22,693 bases of DNA from Zopfochytrium polystomum (lineage: Eukaryota; Chytridiomycota; Chytridiomycetes; Chytridiales; Chytridiaceae). Location: positions 1-22,693 of the forward strand of contig JAIVFJ010000577.1 of the NCBI GenBank assembly GCA_025765615.1, read 5' to 3'. Under the pieces are notes generated by a model. The model saw only the letters and a program-made list of their open reading frames with translations, searched no databases and had not been told where the DNA came from. Each line of letters starts with the position of its first letter. Position 1 is the stretch's first letter. This document shows, piece after piece, positions 7,945-17,894 of this stretch. The position numbers and the translations under genes were made by a program.

Positions 7945-10412
7945 ATGCTGCATCTGAACAATAAGGATGCGGCCACCGCCGCGATGGCGTCCAAGTCCGA
8001 CTTGGACGACGGATCGGCCCCCCCAGCTGCCGCGCTGCCCGCATCCCTCTCTGACCCGATATGGAAGGTGCTCGTGTACGATCAAGCGGGGCAGGATATC
8101 ATTTCGCCGCTCTTGAAAGTTAACGAGCTTCGCGAGCACGGGATAACGGTTCATATGTAGGGATACGGGTTGTTTCTTTGTTCGCGGCGAATCTGGATCA
8201 AGGAGTAATCGGGCTTTGCATCCAGGCACCTGAACAGCGATCGCCAGCCTATTCCAGATGTTCCAGCCATCTACTTCGTACAGCCGACACTGGAGAATCT
8301 CAAACGGATTGGAGAGGTGGCACCCGATGAGCTGCATGCACTGTTTCGTACTTTCATTAACGCGGGCGTTCCTGTCAGGACATGAGCCGGAAACTCTACG
8401 ACGCGTACTACCTGAACTTCACTTTCACCCTCCCGCGATCTCTGTTGGAAGAACTTGCAGCGCTTGCGATCTCGTCCGGTGCAGCAAGCTCCATCGTGCA
8501 GGTTCGTGTTCGGGCGTTATTGGTTGTGAGGCGCTCACGGCGGTTTGAAACAGGTCTACGACCAGTACTTGAGCTACCTCTGCCTCGAAGAACGGCTGTT
8601 CTCTTTCAACATGGTCGACTCATACAAGATTTTGAACGATCCATCGTCTTCGGACTCCACCATCGACGCCTCCACAGACAAGATTGTCAACTCCCTCTTT
8701 TCCGCAATATCAACCCTAGGTCAGTATCTCCGTTCGTTCGCGTATTTTCCCCTGTCACCGAAGTAACCTTTCAGCGAAGGAGCCGTACCAATTATCAAGT
8801 GCCCTCGACGAAGCGCTGCTGCCAACATTGCGACAAAACTGGAACAGAAGATTCGCGACCACATGATCAACTCGAGAAACAATCTCTTTTCTGAAGCCAA
8901 TGTCGGATCCAGTCGACCTGTTCTTGTACTCTTGGACCGCAACTTCGACATTGCAACAATGGTGAGCCATTCATGGACATACTCGGCCCTCGTGCATGAC
9001 GTTCTTGACATGAAATTGAATCGAGTGGTTTTATATGTGAGTTTCAAACATCGCGGCGTCCATGACATTCCCCATTGATGAACAAGGAGTTAGCTCAGCG
9101 AGAACAACCGAAAGACGAAAAAGGTCTACGACTTGGATGTTTCAGACTACTTTTGGGCGAAAAAACTCTGGAATCGCATTTCCTCAAGTGGCAGGTACGT
9201 CGAGTCGATTCAACCTTTCACATGCCAGCCCGTGGACAGCTGATATGTACGATGTCCTTTCAGAGGACGTCAGTGCAGAGATCAATCGCTACAAGAAGGA
9301 TGTTGAAGAAGTGACGAGGTCCTCAGGAGTCTCGACATTGGAAGAGCTCGATCCCACGACCAATGCCCAGAGTCTGAAAAAACGCGATATCAGTACTTCC
9401 CAAGCTAACTGAGCGGAAGAGAACGCTGGACATGCACATGAACATTGCTACATCGCTCTTCACGAGCATTGGCGAACGGCAGCTGGATAGCTTTACAGCC
9501 CTTGAGGAGAACATTGCGAAGCAGGTTCGACCATTCGTTTCCCCTGATACAGCAACGACCCGCAAACTCACATGTCTTTCCTTCTTATTCATAGACGAAA
9601 GCATCAATTCTTGAGGTTCTAAAAGACGAGAAGAAGACGGCTGAGGACAAACTACGGCTGTTCCTTTTTTACTACCTCTCCGTCGAAGACATCTCGAAAG
9701 AAGACATGGCCCAGTTCGAGGCCGCCCTTACCGCCAGCCACGTTTCGCTCACCTCGATTGCTCACCTGAAAAACGTCCGCAACTTTACAAAGATTGTGAC
9801 GGCGTCCAACCCGGTTCCTCAGCAGTCAACGTCATCGGACATCTTCCAAAGCATCACATCCAACATCTCAAAGGTGCGATTCAAATACGCTTACCTCTGG
9901 TTATTTTCCTTCCATTAAACATGAGGCTTTCCCCCCCCCCACCCCCCAGTTTGCGGGTCAACTTGACGGCAGTCGCGTTGGCGGTGGGTTTGAAAACCTG
10001 CTATCCGGCGTGACGAACTTCCTACCCTCCCGGCGGGATCTTCCATGCACGAAGATTGTGGACGCTATAATGGAGGGAAACAGCACCCCGGAAACCGAGG
10101 ACATGATGACTTTGGACCCCAAATTAGGAAGAGGTGCTGCGCCAAAGCCGACCAAGACCCGTGTTACCTTCCAAGAAGCTATCGTGTTCATGGTCGGGGG
10201 TGGTAACTACGTGGAATTTCAAAATTTGCAGGATTATGCCCAGGTAATTTTTGTCGCAACTTGACTGCTAAAGTCGTCTGGATATCTAATGGATACGATT
10301 GCTCGCAATTGCCTTCCAGAGGTCGACCCACAAGAAGGTTACTTATGGGTCTACGGAAATTTTGACAGCAAAGGGGATGGTGGCCCAACTAGAAGCCCTA
10401 GGCGGCAAATAA
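7945..10412 (+). CDS. SLY1: SLY1, Sec1/Munc18-family vesicle-fusion protein
   Basis: Cytosolic SM protein that binds the Sed5-type syntaxin and promotes SNARE assembly in ER-Golgi traffic. Conserved blocks run in order: [123 protein letters not shown], and [22 protein letters not shown]. Ten exons: 7945-8156, 8226-8316, 8379-8501, 8554-8719, 8780-9036, 9094-9194, 9264-9524, 9595-9873, 9950-10243, 10335-10412. Most donors are GTRNGN-like, and phases match at every junction. Two exons each need one A removed: A6 at 9160-9165 and A6 at 9377-9382. With A5 the protein reads [10 protein letters not shown] and NAQSLKNAIS, as the family expects. The ATG at 7945 is used; a later in-frame Met is possible. 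SLY1 is essential in yeast, so a pseudogene is unlikely. Confidence 0.95.
9931..9949 (+). other. poly-C tract at the acceptor of SLY1 intron 8
   Basis: Intron 9874-9949 ends with C10, A, C6 and AG. The pyrimidine tract before this acceptor is almost pure cytosine, unlike the mixed or T-rich tracts of the other introns here. The next exon starts FAGQLDGS in the right frame, so the acceptor itself is well placed. Confidence 0.8.
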
Positions 10413-10478
10413 TGAATGAATCTGTGTTGTCGAATGCGTTGCTTTCTTCGCGGTGTGTGTGCGTGTGTGTATGCGTTG
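10413..10478. terminator. 66-bp spacer between convergent SLY1 and PP2C genes
   Basis: The two stop codons are only 66 bp apart, so the transcripts probably overlap at their 3' ends. The spacer holds a short GT-rich repeat (10453-10470). No clean AATAAA was found in it on either strand. Confidence 0.5.
10453..10470. repeat. (GT)n microsatellite
   Basis: Imperfect GT repeat, one GC interruption, in the 3' spacer between convergent genes. Confidence 0.85.
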
Positions 10479-11615
10479 TTATTTCCTATTCACATAGATC
10501 ACTACATTGGTCACGTTGTCATCTATCTGCTTCTTGTCTAGGCCCTCTAATGCCCGCTTTGTCAGTACGGAGCTCGCTTTCATCGGGTCTTTATACTTGG
10601 CTGCTATTGATACTGCGACGTCAATGTCCAGGCCGTCCCAGAGCCCGTCCGTTCCCAGAATGAAGAAGCGGTCCCGCTTGGGGTTCACTTTCATGTCGAT
10701 GACCTCTGGTTCGCAAAGAACCCCGAGGCGTCCGGCGACAGCGTCGCCAAGCGAACGTGTGACAACTAGTCTGCAGTCACGAGTGATGCGTTGTCAGCCA
10801 GGGAACAAATCTGCAGCTCGCGGGAGCCTCGAAAAGTGCCTAACGCACAAGCTTACCCGGGGTATGGCAGTGTTCCCTTAAAGATTCTGAGAGGACCTGG
10901 AACGAAGGGGTGGGGGATAGGAGGTGTTTGCGGGATTTTAGACAGATTTGACAGGCCCCCGACCCTCCGTCCACTTGGCACCGACCGTCCTTATCTTCAC
11001 CAATCGTCAGCTGCTCTATTCTCGCGCCGGACGACTTTACCCTGCTGAGCTCGTCTGGATTGCTGCATGTGTGGTCGCTGAAAACGTGCCAAGTATGAGG
11101 GTATGTTTCGGAGCGATGTGTTTCTCTTTTTTTTTGGTGTCGTTTTTTTTGCAAAAGCAGCAAACCGAGCCACTCACGTCGTCAGCTGCACCGCCGCCCA
11201 TGCGTCGTCGTCGCCCTCCTTTCGACCAAGCAGCACGCGGCTGTCCCCGACGTTGGCAATGACGACGCGATCGTCCGCCTCGAGGCAGATCAGCACGACG
11301 GCGGTGGTCCCGGACATGTATGTGTCGATCGCGTCGTTCTCGGCCAGCTGCGTGTTGACGTCCCGAAAGACCGCCTTCAGCGCCTCTACCGGGTCGTCCA
11401 GAAACTCGTCCTTGTGCCGCCGCAGCACCTCGGGAAAGATCTGCCGCGTGAAAGTCGACGCTTTGCCGCCCTCGCTGCCTGTTTTGGAAGTTGTGTCAAG
11501 TGAGGCTCCGTTTGGGGAGTCGGCTGGAGAGTGGTTCTAAAGTATAGATGTATAGATGTGTGTCCGACCCTGCCTCTCTCTCTGGCGCTGCGACGCTCTT
11601 GGCGTGCCTTCCCTC

Positions 11616-11652
<37 letters not shown>

Positions 11653-11819
11653 CTCGGCTCTCGCTCTCGCTCTTGCTCGCTTCACTCACCGTGGCCGTCA
11701 AAGACGCCAAAGAGCGAGGCTGCAGGGCTTCCCTCGAACACGTCTTCCTGGACGAGATACTCGTCCTGCTGCGACGGGCGGCGCCCAATGTTTGTCGAAG
11801 TCCCGAATGAAACTCGCAT
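10479..11819 (-). CDS. PP2C-family serine/threonine protein phosphatase
   Basis: Metal-dependent (Mg/Mn) phosphatase of the PPM family. Visible motifs are RPSQQDEYL near the N-terminus, GVFDGHG, SGTTAVVLICLE, VVIANVGDSRVLL, VTRSLGDAV, FILGTDGLWDGLD and DDNVTNVVIYV, which supply the metal-binding aspartates and the core beta-sandwich. Four exons: 11819-11690, 11478-11178, 11077-10857, 10765-10479; three introns of 211, 100 and 91 nt. They join to 312 residues with no frame error. The first intron splits the DGHG codons and holds a CT repeat. The segment between LTIGEDKDGR and VVTRSLGD (about 40 residues) matches the family poorly and could hide another intron. There is no signal peptide or membrane helix, so it is probably cytosolic or nuclear. 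The substrate is unknown. It is convergent with SLY1. Confidence 0.9.
11619..11649. repeat. (CT)15 microsatellite inside PP2C intron 1
   Basis: An uninterrupted CT dinucleotide run within the 211-nt first intron of the phosphatase gene, with less regular CT-rich sequence beside it. It accounts for the unusual length of this intron compared with the 48-76 nt usual here. Confidence 0.95.
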
Positions 11820-12588
11820 GATGGGCTCGGGCTGCTGGAGCCAGCCTTCCAAACGAAAATTTTTTACTCTTTTTTTTTTTTTTTTTTTTTCTTTTTGCAA
11901 TTTTTTGCACTTTTTATCTCTCGTCATTTCATTATTGGCAGGGCTGCCGCGGTTGGCGGGGCGACGACGTCAACCGTCAGTCAATATGAGAGCTTGAAGC
12001 ACATGGCAGACTGGTTGATGCTGATGGGCCACACCCGAGCACTGCTGTGCCCTTTCGACTTCCCTTCAAGGATTCATACTTTTGAAGCGGTTTCTACACG
12101 AAAGAAAGCTCATTTTTATTCGTTAGAAAGAAGATTCGCTTTGCAGTCGTAATTGACGCGGCCATCATTGCAATGGCAAGGGTCCAACAAAAGCCAATCT
12201 TCACGGTCAAGTGAGCCTGTAGCTACTCCCCCGCTGCAAAGTCAACCAGTCAAAGCGACTCCAAATATTTCGCTCATCGCACCGGTAATCGCGACCCTCA
12301 CTGAGGGTAACGCGATGCCATCGCGTTGTAGTTGTTCAGTTGGCGCCGTCAGCAGCAGCCGAGAGCACCCCGTGCACCCCGTTTCCCTGCTCACTTAATT
12401 TTTTTCAAACTCCGCCGAGGGCGTTTCGCCGCCACTCCCACACAAATATTTCGTGCTGCGAGCGCCGTCACCGTCACCGGGAAGACGAGAGTATGGCGAA
12501 GCCTTCGCACATGAAAGCCTACTCAGTTATATTCACTGCCTCTCACAAGCTGGTATAGTCTGGTGGTAACAACCTTGGAAGCGTGACC
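11820..12588. promoter_or_regulatory. divergent upstream region of PP2C and the small plus-strand gene
   Basis: No recognisable gene. A T21 run at 11870-11890 lies about 50 bp before the PP2C start (A21 on its strand) and is a likely poly(dA:dT) promoter element. Ser/Pro-rich open frames near 12153-12398 and 12340-12558 have no family signal. An ATG at 12494 opens a 21-codon frame that might be a first exon or leader of the gene that follows, but no clean splice joins them. Confidence 0.45.
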
Positions 12589-12998
12589 ATGTGCGATCGC
12601 GTCGGGAGTGTTGGCAGGAGACAGTCGTCGGTTCAACCCGCCATCCTTTTTCTCAAGGTATCGTGCTCTAGCGAACAGATCAGGGGCAGTGTCTTCGCGT
12701 CCGGTGAAATCATGACATGGACGTTTTGTGAGGCCTTGGTGGCTGGCAAGAGCAATACAATCCTGGTGAAGTGAGTTGAAGCTCGCAATCAATCAGGAGC
12801 CATTTGTGAACGAAGAAGGGAGGTGTGAAAAGCCTCCCACCTCGACAAGGAAATGAAGACTTCGCAGCCATAAACGATACAGATGTGGATCTGCTAGCTC
12901 CCTATTTCGTGCTAAGCGGAGCATCGGGTCTCTCGCAAAACGGCGAAAGCGTGACAGCTCGGTTCTTGGACGAAAAGACTATAGCTTATAAAGTGTAG
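12589..12998 (+). CDS. small two-exon hypothetical protein
   Basis: Not recognised. Exon 12816-12998 reads as protein, with DVDLLAPYFVLSGASGLS and ending FLDEKTIAYKV. It joins to 12589-12765 through a 50-nt intron (12766-12815, donor GTGAAG, acceptor GAAG) that keeps phase. The joined text around the junction (EALVAGKSNTIL, then KGGVKS) loosely recalls the LLRKGG block of DUF1802-type proteins, but this is only a hint. An AATAAA follows the stop by 8 bases, in support of a real 3' end. The first exon's start is uncertain: the ATG at 12589 is simply the first in frame. About 119 residues as drawn, no signal peptide or membrane helix. Confidence 0.45.
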
Positions 12999-13005
12999 AC
13001 ATCAA

Positions 13006-13011
13006 AATAAA
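13006..13011 (+). terminator. polyadenylation signal after the small gene
   Basis: AATAAA eight bases after the TAG at 12996-12998. This is close to the stop but possible in a compact genome. Confidence 0.45.
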
Positions 13012-13811
13012 CCGCATCGAAGCGCAGTTGTATAATTCCATATCAATATGCTTCGTGTTTTATCAAATAGAGAAATGAGGTACGACTTTGAATGATCGCA
13101 GCAACGAGCCCACTGACTTCGGTCGTTTGGCATTCTGTGAAATATTCTGAAAATCCACCTCCTAATCGAGGTTTATGGCGAGGTGGCACTTGCAGTGTTT
13201 CCTGCGTTATTTTCACACGGAGTGCCATCCTCGTCGAATCCATCACTGAGTTTTGGTATCGATCCCATTATGCAAGAGCCCGTCGGAATAGCATTTTATC
13301 TGCAAGCTTAAGTCTACAGCATTTATCCTCTCTCTCTTCCCACGTGCGGGAGTTTCGATTCAAGTGACTGAAAGACAGGTAGTGTCGAAGTCCGAGAGCA
13401 TACTGGCGGGCCTCGGCGGAGTCGGAAGCAAATCTTACGTTAGGTGACGAGTGAGAACGACGAACAAGGCTGATTTTTTTTTTGTTGGCCCGCCCACACA
13501 TGTCCAATTTTTTTCTTTTCCTTTCTTTTTTTCTTTGGAAAATTTTTCTGTCAAAGAAGTGAGCTTGAAGGGGCTGCGCATCATCCTCGTGCCTTACCAG
13601 CGGCGGAATCCGCCAGGCTTTCATTCTCCGCCGATGCCCACACCCGAAGAAGCCGCGTGACCCAGAAGAGGGAAGGAAGGACTCACTCATACAAAAGAAG
13701 GCACGCGGGAACGGACCCGCTGCCCTTCCGACATATCCGCCGCACTCCCACCCTCCCACCCCTGGCACTCTTCCTGCTCACCGCCGACCGCCGCGTCGAA
13801 GCCGGGCCAAG
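13012..13811. other. 800-bp region with no confirmed gene
   Basis: It includes the upstream region of the rhamnosidase gene. The minus strand has a long open frame (13268-13768) and splice-like signals (donor GTAAGG at about 13597, acceptor TTTGACAG near 13550; donor GTAAGA near 13438, acceptor CTTTCAG near 13369), but no joined reading gives a recognisable protein. A short minus-strand frame ending near 13169 is acidic and Asn-rich. A spliced minus-strand gene cannot be excluded. Confidence 0.35.
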
Positions 13812-16800
13812 ATGGGACACAAGCAGTCGTCGTCAACGTCCAACAAGCACACTTCATCGTCGCGGGCCTCGGCTGTGTTTTTAGTCTCCTTGCCGCTGCT
13901 GTCGTGGGCGACGACGGCTTCTGCCGCCTCCACATTTGAGAAACCTAATGGCTTTGGCGTCAAATACAGGTACTGGGTTGAGGATGCTCGCGCGGACCCA
14001 ACTGTAGTGGCTTCAGACTTGGCGGTATGTGTGCTTCGCCCTCCCCAAATTTGCGTTGTTCTGTTCAACAAATATTAACATCAATGACGATATTTTTCAT
14101 AGAACATGGCAGCGAGTGGTGCTTCTGGTGTTGAGTTTCTTCTCTTCCAAAACTACGGGAAGCCTACCGTTGAGGACCCCTCACAGTTCAACTATGGCTC
14201 CGCGAACTTCAACACGTTGCTTGACAAAACCGCGCAGGCCGCTGTCGCAAACAAACTGACGGTGGACCTCTGCGCAGGTCCCGCTCAAGGCGCCGGAGTT
14301 CCGGCATTTAATCCAGATCAGGAGGGATTCAATACGGAGCTTGCCTTCGGATTCACTTTACTGAAGGCAGATCAAGGTTTTGATGGTCCCCTTCCCCCGC
14401 CCGTGATCGTCTCGTTACAGTCCTTTGGTGTAGTCAGCAACAGTTACAATGTGACGACTTCCCGGTTGGAAGGAGTGATCTTGGCTGAACTTGATCACGC
14501 AGCAAACACGTCCGCGGCAGACGTTTCAATTGTGTTTTCGACAGTGAAAGACTTGACCAACAACGTCAGCAGTGGACGGCTTACGATCCCAGCCCCAACT
14601 TCAAACTCGGTTATTATCGCATTTTACTCACGGCGGAATGGATATCAAGAGGCGTATGGGGCAAACAACGGCTCCAACCCAGCAGATGTCGGCACTTGGG
14701 CGTCGTACACCGTCGACCACTTCTCTCCCGTGGGCGCCCGCATAATCAACGACTTCAACGAGCGGCACCTCTTCTCGCCAGTTCCTTCCGCTTTCCGGAA
14801 GGCCGGCTCGCTTATCTGGCAGGACTCCCACGAATTCCGTGCTCAGCTGCACTGGACCAGCAACTTTAGCGCCCGATTCGAACAGATGCACGGCTACAAA
14901 CCGCTCATTGGCATGCCGGCCTTCTACTCGCGCTTTGAAGCTGGAATCGGATCAGTCAACTTTCCACCCCAGCTTTTCAGGTACTCCGACGACACCGTCA
15001 ACGCTAGGTTCAGTTTGGACTATCAAGAGACCTTGACCGCCATGTATCTCGACTACATCACCGAGCGCCGCGCCGGCATCGAGAAACTCGGCTTCCAACA
15101 CAGCATGCAGCCCGGGTACAACTTCCCCGTGGACGCTTCCGCCGCCGCGGCGTTGTGTGGTGTTCCGGAGATTGAGTCGCTCGGCGTGCCGACCATCGAA
15201 ATTGCGAAACAGGTGGCAGGCGGAGTTCACCTTGGCATCAAGAAAATCTTTTCGACTGAGCTTGGTGCCGCAGAGCTCCAAGCGTACGGCCAGTTCTGGT
15301 CAGGAATTATCCAGCTGGCCAACATCCAGTACGCGGCTGGCGTCAATCAGGTGGTGCTTCACGGCTTTCCGTACTCGGGCCCATCAGCGCAGACCACGTG
15401 GCCGGGGCTCACCACTTTTCAATACCTGTTTTCTGAAATGCACGGTAAGTGAAAGTTGTTTCTGGATTTCCTAACGAGCATTTGTATTTTCGTGCGTAGG
15501 TCCCCGAACGCCTGCTTTCTCCCTCTACTCTCCGTACCTGACCGTGCTTGCCCGCTCAAATTACGTTCTCCAAAAGGGCAACACTGGCAAGATGGACGTC
15601 GCGATCCTTCGCACTCAGACAGACATTGATTTAGTGCCGGCATACAATCCGACAGGATACATTCCTCCCCCTCCTTTCAACTCGGACGTACTGCGGGCCG
15701 CTGGTTTCAGCTTTGACTATGTGTCGCATTTCAACTTTGAGCTCCCAACCTCCACGGTTTCCAACCGTCGCCTCAGCCCCACAGGACCAGCCTACAAAGT
15801 TTTGATCCTGAACTTCCAGCCCAACGTGACTGTGGCGACAGCTCAGAGAATCCTCCAGTACGGCATCGCGGGACTGCCCATCATTTTCGTTGGCAATACA
15901 CCCAGCGACATCCCAGGCTACGAAGTCGGAAGTGCAAAGAAGAGCGCCGTCCAAGCGGCGTGCAAAAGCTCGTCAAACTCTCAAACGTCAAGGTTGTGCC
16001 AGACTACTCGGGCGTTCCAGCGGCGCTGCAGTCGCTTGACGTTACACCGGCCACCGCGTTCCACACCCCGGCGCCGAACACGTTCTCTGTGCGCCGCACG
16101 GAGCATAGCGGATCGGAAACTACGGACTACTACTGGCTGTTCAACTCCGGCACCACCGCAGTGACCATGGACGTGTCGCTTGAGACCGCAGCGCGGAATG
16201 CAAAGCCCTTTGTCATGGACGTGTGGAGCGGCGCGATCACACCTGCCGCCGTGTTCACTCGTCCCGCGGGCAATTCAGTAACCATCAACGTCTCGCTCAA
16301 CCCGGGCTCAACCACAGTCTTTGCGTTCACCAGCTCGTCGACTTGCGAGGGCGCTTCTGCTGCTTCTCCTGTCCACCTTACCAGCGTTTCCAACGCCACT
16401 GCCGTCACCGCCAACTCCAAGACCATAGAACTCCGGGCGGCCAAGAGCGGGGATATTTCCGTGAGCGTCGCCGGCGAAGCGTCCAACCGAACCATCAAGG
16501 CCCAGTTCCCCATGGGCGCCCCAACAAGCGCCATCGTTCCCACCAACTGGACCCTGACGCTGACCACCTGGGCCGCGCCAAAAGACATCACCGGCTACGC
16601 GTCCGTGATCGCGACTCACCATCCGGTCCAGCTGTCGACGCTCGCGGCCTGGGCCAGCATCCCGCAGTTTGCGAACACGTCGTCCGGGGTGGGACTGTAC
16701 GAGACGACGTTCGACTGGCCTGCGAGCCCCGCGGACGTTGGCGCGACCCTCGACGCCACGGCGACGACCGCAGGGTTCACACACGTGGCGACGGTGACCC

Positions 16801-17075
16801 TGAACGATGTGGTTCTGCCCCCGGTTGACCCGACCACGCTGCTGTTGGATTTGCCGCAGACCGCGCTCCGGCTGGGCAGAAACACGCTCACGATTCGGGT
16901 CGCGTCGACGCTTTTGAACGCACTGAATCAGGTCGACCCAAACACGATTCTGACGTTTGGTAAGAGTCGGAACGAAGTTTTGCAACAAGCGGTTTTGGCG
17001 CAGCCGGACCAGCAGACGGGTTTGGTGGGGACTGTCAAGATTACTCCGTACATCCGCACGCTGCTGGTTGTCTAG
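13812..17075 (+). CDS. Secreted GH106-like alpha-L-rhamnosidase
   Basis: Probably removes terminal rhamnose from plant or algal polysaccharides outside the cell. A Ser-rich n-region precedes a hydrophobic core (AVFLVSLPLLSWATTASA), a likely signal peptide. The middle has GH106-like blocks: LIWQDSHEFRAQLHWTSNF, GYKPLIGMPA, LGFQHSMQPGYNFPVD, EIESLG, and AAGVNQVVLHGFPYSG. The last 180 residues (ITGYASVIATHH, GLYETTFDWP, VATVTLNDVVLPP, LGRNTLTIRVAS) fit the C-terminal jelly-roll found in this family. Three exons: 13812-14024, 14103-15444, 15500-17075; introns of 78 and 55 nt, the second with branch TTCCTAACG. One base is missing near 15955-15960: the frame before it (GSAKKSAVQ) and after it (QKLVKLSNVKVVPDY) must be joined. 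The product is about 1043 residues, normal for GH106. Many NxS/T sites suit a secreted protein. Confidence 0.8.
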
Positions 17076-17690
17076 CTGCGGCTAGTGCGCCTCTTTTGGA
17101 AATTGTTAACTGAACTTTGAATGTATCGTAGCTTGCCAAGTGCTGGTTTGTGCATCTTTATTCCGAGATCGCCCTTACCAGTAATTCTTGTACCATTTGT
17201 CCTCATTTCTTGATTGAAATCTGGTTCACTCCCCGAACAACTGTTGACTGCCGCTTGCAATCCAAATCACAATAGAAATTGTACCTTTTCCCCTTCAATT
17301 TTACCTTCTCTGCCACCACCACAGCTGCACCTGCGGTTTGGTCTTTTGCGGAACGGAATTGTGGCGAGCAGAAACCAGTTTGCGCCGAGACTCGAAGCCC
17401 TGTCCTCCGCGTATAGGTGCAAAAACACGCAGTAAAACCCGCCCTCTTTCACCTTCACTCACAAACAATTTCTCTATCTCTTTGACGAGCTCGCGCAATA
17501 GTTGTCTGTTCACAAAACGGAGCTCCCCAAGTAAAGTTCTGTTTGTGATGGTCTCAAGTCAGGCCACTCCAAAATTAAAGACCTTAGCTGGCTAAAGCCC
17601 AAATGCCCTGTCAGTTGGAAAATTGAAGCAAATATTTTACAGCACTGAGGGAGGGAGTCTCAATGCAGCATTCTCACTCTCTGTGGTATC

Positions 17691-17707
17691 CGCGGCGCTA
17701 CGCCGCG
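17691..17707. repeat. perfect 7-bp GC hairpin
   Basis: CGCGGCG, a three-base loop (CTA), then CGCCGCG. It sits in the spacer between convergent genes. It has no known family; chance is possible in GC-rich sequence. Confidence 0.7.
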
Positions 17708-17806
17708 AGGTTCACTGAGGTGACTTCCGGCGAAAAAAAGGAAACCACGTCACGAAAGCTAGATCGCCCGCATTATGGCGCACCTTCCGTCGGCACGTCA
17801 GACTTC

Positions 17807-17812
17807 TTTATT
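17807..17812 (-). terminator. polyadenylation signal of the large minus-strand gene
   Basis: AATAAA on the minus strand, about 85 bases downstream of the stop at 17895, in an AT-rich patch. Position and sequence fit a eukaryotic signal. Confidence 0.5.
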
Positions 17813-17894
17813 TTTAACTATATTTGTCCGCAACAGCCTGCCGCGCCTGTGCGCCTACCAAGCCTAATTAACACCCAAAAAACCACCCCAAGCG

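Larger units (their letters stand above)
17076..17894. terminator. intergenic region between convergent genes
   Basis: About 820 bp with no supported gene; open frames on both strands are short and unrelated to each other. It must hold the 3' ends of the rhamnosidase gene (plus) and of the large unrecognised gene (minus). TTTATT at 17807-17812 gives AATAAA on the minus strand, about 85 bases past that gene's stop. A strong GC hairpin lies at 17691-17707. Confidence 0.5.

Noticed and set aside
9160..9166. AAAAAAC in SLY1 as a classical -1 slippery heptamer
   Set aside because: The codon register is AAA-AAA-C, not A-AAA-AAC, and the required shift is +1.
12549..12650. tRNA-like A box (TATAGTCTGGTGG) and B box (GGTTCAACCC) followed by a T run
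   Set aside because: The outer bases do not form an acceptor stem, the T stem does not pair and the spacing is too long without a clear intron. It looks like chance similarity.
13268..13768. 166-codon minus-strand open frame
   Set aside because: Low complexity (Lys/Arg runs from A-tracts), no family signal and no consistent splice structure. Kept only as a weak possibility in the region note.
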